A stretch of 6,537 bases of DNA, from contig CADCOF010000148.1 in the NCBI GenBank assembly GCA_902802975.1, forward strand, positions 1-6,537, given 5' to 3'. Each line of letters opens with the position of its first letter. Position 1 is the first letter of the stretch. Of this stretch, positions 1 to 4,856 are shown piece after piece. The translations under genes were made by a program, and so were the position numbers. A model generated the notes under the pieces. That model saw only the letters and a list, made by a program, of their open reading frames with translations. It was not told the origin of the DNA and made no database searches. Source of the stretch: an uncultured Ruminococcus sp. (GTDB lineage Bacteria; Bacillota; Clostridia; Oscillospirales; Acutalibacteraceae).

Positions 1-40
1 CGTCGGGGACGGTGGCACACCGCAGGCGTGACGGAAGGAG
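1..40. repeat. GC-rich palindromic segment, possible repeat fragment
   Basis: This GC-rich stretch can fold: CGGTG at 10-14 pairs with CACCG at 18-22 around a GCA loop, and CGTC at 1-4 can pair with GACG at 30-33. It ends in GACGGAAGGAGT, a string I recall from interspersed repeats in gut Ruminococcaceae genomes; that link is from memory and is not shown here. An AT-rich stretch follows from 41 to about 107. The segment is cut by the window start, so its full extent is unknown. I see no convincing gene in it. Confidence 0.35.
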
Positions 41-107
41 TAAAACAAGAAATTTTTGTGCATTTTTACTTTTTTGCTCATTTATAGAAACAAACAGAAA
101 CTTTTTC

Positions 108-205
108 ACCCGCGCCCTACATTATGTCAGACGCGGGTTTTTATTGCGGTTCTATAAAAAAGTTAGTGCGCGAACTGCCTGCAGGCGCATGCCTGCCTGC
201 CCGTA
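108..205 (+). repeat. Interspersed palindromic element, copy A (partial)
   Basis: The copy contains two parts shared with other copies in the window. First is a 31-nt hairpin at 108-138: ACCCGCG pairs with CGCGGGT, with an inner ACAT/ATGT stem. Second is the end motif GTGCGCGAAC (167-176) followed by a GC-rich hairpin at 181-196, where GCAGGC pairs with GCCTGC around GCAT. Copy B (2141-2299) has the same central hairpin at equal length and the same end motif; copy C (6425 onward) has the end motif and a GCGGGC/GCCCGC version of the end hairpin. No clear left end matching copy B is visible, so this copy looks partial. On the plus strand the central hairpin is followed by TTTTT (138-142), so it could terminate plus-strand transcripts. 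On the minus strand it lacks a T-run and is a poor terminator for prmC. The element overlaps the 3' end of prmC. Confidence 0.6.
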
Positions 206-1042
206 TGTTGTGCGTTTAAACATCTGGAGATCGAGATCATAGCGAATATCGGTAAAACCGTTTGCCAACATTATTTTTGCTATTGCTTCGTGTTCGTCTT
301 CACCGTTCTCATACACTAAGTATCCGCCCGGCTTTATTTTTGACGCCCAGTTTTCCGTTATAACTCTGTAAAAATCTAAACCGTCCGAACCGCCGTCAAG
401 TGCCATGCGCGGCTCAAATGACAGCTCCCGCTGCAAAGTATCAATCTGATTCGATACAATATATGGCGGATTTGATACTATCATGTCAAACTCATTGTCG
501 TCATAATTTTTGTGATCAGTTGCAACGTCTCCGCATACTATCGTTATATCTGCGCTGTTTCGCTCGGCGTTTTTCTTTAAATATCCAATTGCATCGGGCG
601 ATAATTCAAGTGCGGTGACATTTGCATTCGGCATCATCTTTTTTATAGAAATTGCTATGGCTCCGCTTCCGGAACACAGGTCTATTACTTTGGGTGAGTC
701 ATAATTTTTCAAAAGCTCAAGTGCGCATATAACGGTTGTCTCCGTGTCATCTCGCGGTATTAAAACGCCCTCGCCTACGAAAAAATCATATCCCATAAAA
801 TTCCATGTGCCAACTATATACTGCAGCGGTCTGCCCGAAATACGCTCGTTTATGCAGTCAAAAAAGCGGCGGCAAAGCTCGCTGTCAGCTTGTCTGTCGC
901 CGTGAAGTATCAGTGATGTTCTGTCTGTTCCGAATACGCTTTCCATCAGGTACAGCGCGTCTACTTCAGCGTCCGGAATATTTTGATACTCAAGCATCGC
1001 TCTGCCCCTGCGGTATACCTCGTCTAATGTTATGTTGTCCAT
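152..1042 (-). CDS. prmC: Peptide chain release factor N5-glutamine methyltransferase PrmC
   Basis: PrmC methylates the glutamine of the GGQ motif in class-1 release factors, using S-adenosylmethionine in the cytoplasm, and makes termination efficient. The 296-residue product has an N-terminal helical domain and then a class-I methyltransferase fold. Visible motifs are RPLQYIVG (71-78), LIPRDDTE (94-101, usually LIPRPETE), the SAM-binding DLCSGSGAIAI (121-131), the signature NPPYI (191-195), and EPRMALDGGSDGLDFYR (210-226). I chose the ATG at 1042 because AGGA lies 6 nt upstream and it sits one base after the stop of the DUF1385 gene, so the two are probably translationally coupled. An ATG at 1063 (MEKIGFD) is possible. 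Residues DLQMFKRTTYGQ (271-282) match the usual family C-terminus of the form DLxGxDRVVxGR; the following 14 residues and the TAG stop lie in repeat copy A, so the protein has a repeat-encoded tail. The usual partner prfA is not in the window. Confidence 0.93.
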   Translation of the reverse strand: MDNITLDEVYRRGRAMLEYQNIPDAEVDALYLMESVFGTDRTSLILHGDRQADSELCRRFFDCINERISGRPLQYIVGTWNFMGYDFFVGEGVLIPRDDTETTVICALELLKNYDSPKVIDLCSGSGAIAISIKKMMPNANVTALELSPDAIGYLKKNAERNSADITIVCGDVATDHKNYDDNEFDMIVSNPPYIVSNQIDTLQRELSFEPRMALDGGSDGLDFYRVITENWASKIKPGGYLVYENGEDEHEAIAKIMLANGFTDIRYDLDLQMFKRTTYGQAGMRLQAVRALTFL

Positions 1043-1043
1043 G

Positions 1044-2000
1044 TCAAATCCTATCTTCTCCATTTTCGGGAATAACAGGCTTGATCGCAGCAATAGCAAT
1101 TTCTATCATGCTGTCATCAGGCTCAATTGTTGTGATTCTCTGTGCCGCAAGCCCCGGTGCGGCAACTATACGCGTCAGCGCATTGTCATATTTTGCGCAT
1201 AATTTGATCAGTTCGTAGCCAAAGCCGCATGTTATCGGAAGAAGTGCAAGCTTAATAAGCGTTCTCAATATCGGATTTTTAGCTGTTATGAACAAACCGA
1301 TAATAACGCCTATCAGCAGCATGATAATGATAAAGCTTGTGCCGCAGCGCGGGTGAAACCGTTGATATTTTCTAACATTTTCAACAGTCAGCTCTTCCAG
1401 ATTTTCATAACAGAAAATGGTTTTATGTTCTGCGCCGTGGTACATAAACGTTCTCTTCATATCGGGCGTTCTTGAAATAATTATGATATAGCCGAGGAAA
1501 ATTATGATCTTGAGCAAACCCTCAAAAACACTGCGCCACATAGTGCCCTTGTCAAGTGCGGGCTGCGCTTTTGCCAGCAAATTAAATATAGCTGTCGGCA
1601 GCGCGAAAAACAGCAGAAGTGACAACGCCACGCCAACTATAGACGCCAATGTCATAACAACGCCGAACAATTTATCTCCCAGCTTATCTTCGAGCCATGC
1701 CTCAAATTTTGAAGGTTCTTCGTTTTCTTCGTCAGTACCTTCAACCGACTTTTCAGCCGAAAGCATAAGGCATTTCATGCTAAGTCTCATTGAGTCGATC
1801 ATTGTTACGGTTCCTCGTATAAAAGGAAGCTTGAAAAATTTTCCCTTGTCCGATATAGCTTTAAAATCGATATCTTCCGTATAAATCGACTTATCAGCCA
1901 TTCTCACGGCGACAGTTGTGCGCTTGGGTCCTCTCATCATAATTCCTTCAATAAGAGCCGAACCGCCTATTGAAGTTTTAATTTTTGTTTTTTCCGCCAT
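1044..2000 (-). CDS. DUF1385 family (YqhQ-like) multipass membrane protein
   Basis: The 318-residue product is a DUF1385 protein, widespread in Firmicutes and of unknown biochemical function. Family hallmarks are IGGSALIEGIMMRGP (11-25), PFIRGTVTMIDSM (59-71), YHGAEHK (187-193) and RFHPRCGTSF (214-223). Hydrophobic segments lie near 112-140, 160-176, 222-239 and 245-262, so it should be a cytoplasmic-membrane protein; an acidic patch (87-96) falls between the N-terminal domain and the membrane part. I took the ATG at 2000 because MAEKTKIKTSIGG matches the family N-terminus, though its AGGA is about 12 nt upstream. The ATG at 2021 or a GTG at 2054 would lengthen it by 7 or 18 residues. It is the first gene of the leftward operon with prmC, from the promoter at 2093-2121. 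DUF1385 and prmC commonly lie together in clostridia, often near rpmE and prfA, which suggests a link to translation; this is inferred from context only. Confidence 0.9.
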   Translation of the reverse strand: MAEKTKIKTSIGGSALIEGIMMRGPKRTTVAVRMADKSIYTEDIDFKAISDKGKFFKLPFIRGTVTMIDSMRLSMKCLMLSAEKSVEGTDEENEEPSKFEAWLEDKLGDKLFGVVMTLASIVGVALSLLLFFALPTAIFNLLAKAQPALDKGTMWRSVFEGLLKIIIFLGYIIIISRTPDMKRTFMYHGAEHKTIFCYENLEELTVENVRKYQRFHPRCGTSFIIIMLLIGVIIGLFITAKNPILRTLIKLALLPITCGFGYELIKLCAKYDNALTRIVAAPGLAAQRITTIEPDDSMIEIAIAAIKPVIPENGEDRI

Positions 2001-2092
2001 CAGCGAACCATTTCCTTTCATTATCTTAATCTTCTTAATCCAACTGTTCAGCACCTTTTGATTTTACAAAGGTTAACACACTTTTCTTCTAT

Positions 2093-2121
2093 ATTGTATC
2101 ATAAAACAAGAAAGATATCAA
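2093..2121 (-). promoter_or_regulatory. Sigma-A-type promoter for DUF1385-prmC
   Basis: Read on the minus strand, TTGATA (2121-2116) and TACAAT (2098-2093) are separated by exactly 17 bp. Both are one mismatch or close to consensus. Transcription should start near 2086, leaving an untranslated leader of roughly 85 nt before the ATG at 2000. The -35 box lies only 20 bp from the edge of repeat copy B. Confidence 0.75.
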
Positions 2122-2140
2122 CATCATTTTCAAAAATCAA

Positions 2141-2299
2141 GCGGCAGGCATGCGGCATGCTGCCGCTCCCAATACGCGCACATAATTTTGAGTAAAAATA
2201 AACCATATCACCCGCGCCCAACACAATGTACGACGCGGGTTTCAATTTATCGTTATAAATAAATTACATGCGCGAACCGCCCAAGTGTGCAGCCCACGG
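2141..2299 (+). repeat. Interspersed palindromic element, copy B (apparently full length)
   Basis: This non-coding MITE-like element of about 160 bp lies between the divergent DUF1385 and rplM promoters. Its left end is a strong hairpin at 2141-2166, where GCGGCAG pairs with CTGCCGC and an inner CATG pairs with CATG. Imperfect terminal inverted repeats follow: CGCGCACATAATTTT (2175-2189) faces AAATTACATGCGCG (2261-2274). The centre is a 31-nt hairpin at 2210-2240 (ACCCGCG/CGCGGGT outside, ACA/TGT inside) with the same length and layout as that in copy A at 108-138. The right-end hairpin (about 2276-2299) is degenerate. There is no open reading frame of note and no obvious target-site duplication. 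It would need a transposase supplied in trans if it moves. From 2300 to 2398 I see only AT-rich spacer, including an A-rich run at 2380-2394 that could act as an UP element for rplM. Confidence 0.65.
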
Positions 2300-2398
2300 A
2301 AAAAGCAAAATGCCAATTGAGTATATGAGAGCATATCGGAGAATAACGGCGATTACGCGAGTTCTGTCTATGCTAAATTAAAAAAATCGGAAAATCAG

Positions 2399-2427
2399 TT
2401 GACAAGCTGCCCAAATTGTGATATCAT
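2399..2427 (+). promoter_or_regulatory. Sigma-A-type promoter for rplM-rpsI
   Basis: A perfect TTGACA (2399-2404) and TATCAT (2422-2427) are separated by 17 bp. An A-rich stretch just upstream (about 2380-2394) could be an UP element, as expected for a strongly expressed ribosomal-protein operon. Transcription should begin near 2434. Confidence 0.85.
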
Positions 2428-2433
2428 ATTTAG

Positions 2434-2461
2434 GCACGAACACGGAAAACAACATCCGTGC
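2434..2461 (+). promoter_or_regulatory. Structured leader of rplM mRNA, possible L13 autoregulatory site
   Basis: Right at the predicted start of the mRNA, two overlapping hairpins are possible: GCACG (2434-2438) with CGTGC (2457-2461), or CACGG (2441-2445) with CCGTG (2456-2460). They share the 3' arm and so exclude each other. A short inverted repeat, AACAATTTGTT (2468-2478), follows and abuts the ribosome binding site. Firmicutes are known to carry an L13-leader RNA upstream of rplM, so position and size fit autogenous control. I cannot confirm that the sequence matches that family. Confidence 0.45.
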
Positions 2462-2495
2462 GGACTTAACAATTTGTTTAGGAGGAAGAAAAAAT

Positions 2496-2924
2496 ATGTC
2501 AACTTATATGGCTAAAAAAGGCGAAGTTGAACGCAAGTGGTACGTAATCGACGCTGCCGGCAAGCCGCTCGGACGCGTTGCCGCTCAGGCTGCAGTTTTG
2601 CTCAGAGGCAAACATAAACCTACATTTACTCCGCACGTTGACTGCGGCGATCATGTAATTATTATTAACTGCGAGAAGGCTCTGCTCACAGGCAGCAAGC
2701 TCACTCAGAAGAAGTGGCAGCGTCACACAGGCTACATCGGTCACCTCAAAGAGACTCGCTACGATACACTCATGGCAACAAAGCCGACAAAGGCTATGGA
2801 GCTTGCTGTTAAGGGTATGATTCCGAACAACTCCATCGGCAGAGACGCACTTCTCAGACTTCGTCTGTTTGCAGGCGCACAGCACGACCACGCAGCACAG
2901 AAGCCGGAAGCTTACGAAATGTAA
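2496..2924 (+). CDS. rplM: 50S ribosomal protein L13
   Basis: L13 is an early-assembling protein of the large ribosomal subunit that binds 23S rRNA. The 142-residue product equals the usual bacterial length. Conserved parts are [15 protein letters not shown] (15-29), the [17 protein letters not shown] block (36-52), the KKWQRHTGY segment (72-80), [12 protein letters not shown] (105-116) and the FAGAQHDH motif (125-132, usually YAGxxHPH). The start at 2496 is fixed by AGGAGG at 2480-2485, ten bases upstream. The reading frame stays open to an earlier start codon near 2418, but that lies at the -10 box and cannot be the translated start. rpsI follows after 21 nt, the standard bacterial pair, so both are translated from one mRNA. 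Confidence 0.98.
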   Translation: MSTYMAKKGEVERKWYVIDAAGKPLGRVAAQAAVLLRGKHKPTFTPHVDCGDHVIIINCEKALLTGSKLTQKKWQRHTGYIGHLKETRYDTLMATKPTKAMELAVKGMIPNNSIGRDALLRLRLFAGAQHDHAAQKPEAYEM

Positions 2925-2945
2925 TTGAGAGAGGAGGACTAAACT

Positions 2946-3347
2946 ATGTACGATAATTCTAATTATTTCTACGGCACAGGCAGAAGAAAAAGCTCGGTAG
3001 CAAGAGTAAGACTCTACAAGGGCACAGGCAAGATCACTATCAACGAAAGAGATATTGACGATTATTTCGGTCTTGAGACACTCAAGGTTATTGTCAGACA
3101 GCCTCTCAATCTCACTGACACAGCAGACAAGTTCGACGTTGTATGCAGAGTTGCAGGCGGCGGCGTAACAGGTCAGGCAGGCGCAATTCGTCACGGCATT
3201 TCCAGAGCTCTTCTTCAGTATGACTCAGACAACCTCAGAGGCACACTCAAGAAGGCAGGCTTCCTCACTCGTGACCCGAGAATGAAGGAAAGAAAGAAGT
3301 ACGGCTTGAAAGCAGCAAGACGCGCTCCGCAATTCTCGAAGAGATAA
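2946..3347 (+). CDS. rpsI: 30S ribosomal protein S9
   Basis: S9 sits in the head of the small ribosomal subunit; its C-terminal tail reaches toward the P-site tRNA. The 133-residue product shows [15 protein letters not shown] (7-21), [19 protein letters not shown] (71-89) and [19 protein letters not shown] (107-125), and ends in the conserved SKR. The length is normal for the family. AGGAGG at 2932-2937 is eight bases before the ATG. It is the second and last gene of the rplM operon, followed by two hairpins that should end transcription. Confidence 0.98.
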   Translation: MYDNSNYFYGTGRRKSSVARVRLYKGTGKITINERDIDDYFGLETLKVIVRQPLNLTDTADKFDVVCRVAGGGVTGQAGAIRHGISRALLQYDSDNLRGTLKKAGFLTRDPRMKERKKYGLKAARRAPQFSKR

Positions 3348-3364
3348 TTTTTCGGCTGAAAAGT

Positions 3365-3383
3365 GGCTTTTTCAAGCCTTTTT
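3365..3383 (+). terminator. Weak terminator-like hairpin after rpsI
   Basis: GGCTT (3365-3369) pairs with AAGCC (3374-3378) around TTTC, followed by TTTTT. The stem has only five pairs, so termination is probably partial. A second AT-rich hairpin (TTGGTCAA around TTT with TTGATCAA, near 3401-3420) lies between this and the stronger terminator at 3438. Confidence 0.45.
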
Positions 3384-3437
3384 CAAGCGTTTACGAAAAA
3401 ATTGGTCAATTTTTGATCAAGGCAATATTGACGATCT

Positions 3438-3466
3438 ACCTCCCTGTTCCGGCAGGGAGGTTTTTA
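3438..3466 (+). terminator. Rho-independent terminator of rplM-rpsI
   Basis: A perfect nine-pair stem, ACCTCCCTG (3438-3446) with CAGGGAGGT (3453-3461), encloses a six-base loop and runs into TTTTTATTT. It is a strong intrinsic terminator about 90 nt beyond the rpsI stop. Confidence 0.9.
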
Positions 3467-3482
3467 TTTGATTATCTGCAAA

Positions 3483-3518
3483 ACAAAGCTCAATCCGCAA
3501 AACAGACCGAGCTTTTGT
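3483..3518. other. Inverted repeat in the rpsI-downstream intergenic region
   Basis: ACAAAGCTC (3483-3491) and GAGCTTTTGT (3509-3518) form an arm pair with one bulge and a 17-base loop. Just after it, AGTG/CACT around TTTTT followed by another T-run (about 3519-3536) could also fold. No function is clear. They may belong to the remnant mobile-element end at 3584-3630. The 3348-3716 interval holds only these hairpins, the terminators and that remnant. Confidence 0.35.
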
Positions 3519-3583
3519 AGTGTTTTTCACTTTTTACCTGTCGATCTTTCCGCATCCACTGAATAATGACGATCATTTAACCT

Positions 3584-3630
3584 AACGGGCAAGAAGCCCC
3601 CGCCTCTATGAGGCGGCGGGAGTATGTCAC
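3584..3630 (+). mobile_element. Candidate solo right end of an IS200/IS605 (TnpB-type) element
   Basis: A strong hairpin at 3597-3620 pairs CCCCCGCCTC with GAGGCGGCGGG around TAT; ten pairs form with a single bulged C at 3617. It is flanked by AACGGGCAAGAAG upstream and GAGTATGTCAC downstream. This pattern resembles, from memory, the right ends of TnpB-carrying IS200/IS605-like elements in Firmicutes, which also form the 3' part of the element's omega RNA. No tnpA or tnpB reading frame is nearby, so it would be a remnant or a short non-autonomous derivative. It does not end in a T-run, which argues against an ordinary terminator. The family assignment is tentative. Confidence 0.45.
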
Positions 3631-3716
3631 CAAGACAATTGAATAATTATTTATTTTTGAAGGCAAAGAAAATATTAAAGAAAATATTTGAGAATACATA
3701 TTTGGAGAATATTATC

Positions 3717-4146
3717 ATGGAAGAATTCAAGAAAAAGCTGGAAACTAAGATTCGTTATTTAGCAATACTCTGCTGCACTTATCCCATTATTCTTGCAGTA
3801 TCAAAGAGGATATTCAAGAATGCGAGTGACTTTTCGCAGGGTGTTGTATTTGGTGCATGTGTTGGCTCAATAGGTGTGTGTATATTATCTTGTGAGAAAT
3901 TATACGGCACTGCAAGATGAAGAAAAACTCAAAAATCTCTATGTGGAGCTTACGGATGAGCGTAATTCCGCAATCAGCAAAGAAACAAAGCAGACTGCAA
4001 GCGCGATCTGTATTATTGTAACATCGATTGCGTGCATAATTTCCGGTTTTATCAACGAGATTGTATGCCTTACGCTTTGCGCGGATATTTTATTGAGTGT
4101 CATAATAACTGTCGTTGTACAACTTTACTACAAAAACAAAATGTAA
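3717..4146 (+). pseudogene. Small multipass membrane protein gene, frameshifted in a GT repeat
   Basis: Two overlapping reading frames make one protein when joined. The first starts at ATG 3717, nine bases after GGAG (3704-3707), and reads MEEFKKKLETKIRYLA through a hydrophobic segment before stopping at 3920. The second, in another frame, carries NYTALQDEEKLKNLY and ELTDERN, then two hydrophobic segments, and ends at 4146. The frames switch at (GT)4, 3874-3881: one extra GT would give a continuous 143-residue protein with about four membrane segments. The layout, with a charged DEEKL-x-LY-x(5)-DERN loop between helix pairs, resembles small uncharacterised membrane proteins common in Clostridia. 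Function is unknown. It is more AT-rich than the ribosomal genes and follows a probable mobile-element remnant. I see no clear promoter. A sequencing error or repeat-length (phase) variation could also explain the shift. Confidence 0.65.
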
Positions 4147-4173
4147 TGCCCATGCTGCCGGCAATTTCAAAAC

Positions 4174-4202
4174 TTGACGCATAATACAAAAAATGGTATA
4201 AT
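4174..4202 (+). promoter_or_regulatory. Sigma-A-type promoter for maf
   Basis: TTGACG (4174-4179) and a perfect TATAAT (4197-4202) are separated by 17 bp. Start of transcription is expected near 4209, giving a leader of about 35 nt that carries AGGAGGT at 4230-4236. maf therefore has its own strong promoter and does not depend on the broken gene upstream. Confidence 0.88.
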
Positions 4203-4243
4203 TCCCATGTTGCTTATCGTTATACTGACAGGAGGTATGTTAA

Positions 4244-4804
4244 ATGGTAATTCTCGCATCATCTTCTCCAAGACGAAAAGAATTATTGAGTTATATATTT
4301 AATAATTTCGATATTTTACCTGCAAATATAGACGAAAATATTGATAATGACTGCAGTATTGAATTATATCCTGAGTTGCTTGCCGTACGAAAAGCGCGCC
4401 ATGCTTTTCGTCTGACGCTGCCTGATAATATGGTAATCGGCTGCGATACAGGTGTATTTATTGACGGTGAAATGCTTGGTAAACCAAAAAATGAACATGA
4501 CGCCGCCGTAATTCTGAAAAAACTTTCCGGCAAAACGCACAAAGTGATAACAGGGTGCTGCGTTATCAGCGGTCACAATGAGATCAGTTTTTCGCAGACA
4601 ACAGATGTAAGCTTTTACGAGTTGACCGATTCGGAGATCGAAGATTACATTGCAACCGGAGAACCAATTGATAAGGCGGGCGCGTATGGAATTCAAGGGA
4701 AAGGCGCGCTTTTTGTAAAGGAGATTCGCGGTGACTATTATAATGTTGTAGGATTGCCCATAAGCAGATTAAAACGTGAGATAATGAATATTTATACAAA
4801 CTAA
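4244..4804 (+). CDS. maf: Maf family nucleoside triphosphate pyrophosphatase
   Basis: Maf proteins hydrolyse (d)NTPs to (d)NMP and pyrophosphate, most often dTTP, UTP and modified nucleotides, cleaning the nucleotide pool; some are linked to septum inhibition. The 186-residue product has the family length. Motifs are SSSPRRKELL (6-15), IGCDTGV (65-71) with the probable catalytic Asp68 of the usual ADTVV motif, LGKP (78-81), LSGKTHKVITG (94-104), and TGEPIDKAGAYGIQGKGA (138-155), followed by GDYYNVVGLPI (163-173). The ATG at 4244 is seven bases after AGGAGGT. Gln151 and the paired arginines after SSSP agree with the dTTP/UTP (YhdE-like) type, though substrate choice is an inference. It is a single-gene unit with its own promoter, facing the next gene tail to tail. 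Confidence 0.95.
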   Translation: MVILASSSPRRKELLSYIFNNFDILPANIDENIDNDCSIELYPELLAVRKARHAFRLTLPDNMVIGCDTGVFIDGEMLGKPKNEHDAAVILKKLSGKTHKVITGCCVISGHNEISFSQTTDVSFYELTDSEIEDYIATGEPIDKAGAYGIQGKGALFVKEIRGDYYNVVGLPISRLKREIMNIYTN

Positions 4805-4841
4805 AAAACAGGCACACTCTTTTTTGAGCTGTGCCTGTTTT
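4805..4841. terminator. Bidirectional terminator between maf and the membrane-protein gene
   Basis: A perfect twelve-pair stem joins AAAACAGGCACA (4805-4816) to TGTGCCTGTTTT (4830-4841), with a possible CTC/GAG extension inside. A-runs on the left and T-runs on the right make it work in both directions, serving the convergent genes that end at 4804 and 4857. Confidence 0.9.
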
Positions 4842-4856
4842 AATATCTAAAATATC

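Noticed and set aside
12..242. Small plus-strand open frame near the window start
   Set aside because: It crosses repeat copy A and the antisense of prmC, contains in-frame translation of the terminator-like hairpin, and has no protein-like features.
2300..2398. Possible tRNA or small RNA between copy B and the rplM promoter
   Set aside because: I could not fold a cloverleaf or find a TPsiC-like arm; it looks like plain AT-rich spacer.
2418..2495. Upstream start extending rplM by 26 codons
   Set aside because: It lies at the -10 box and before the predicted transcription start; AGGAGG at 2480 fixes the start at 2496, which also gives the family's normal length.
2499..3194. Long cysteine-rich open frame on the minus strand (231 codons)
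   Set aside because: It lies entirely antisense to rplM and rpsI, which are certain. It has no ribosome binding site and its composition is a by-product of ribosomal-gene codon use.
3624..3716. Earlier start for the small membrane-protein gene
   Set aside because: The extra residues come from the mobile-element-like end and AT-rich spacer, and no ribosome binding site precedes 3624; GGAG at 3704 supports 3717.
3874..3881. Programmed ribosomal frameshifting at the GT tract
   Set aside because: There is no slippery heptamer or following stimulatory structure that I can see; slippage mutation or sequencing error is simpler.
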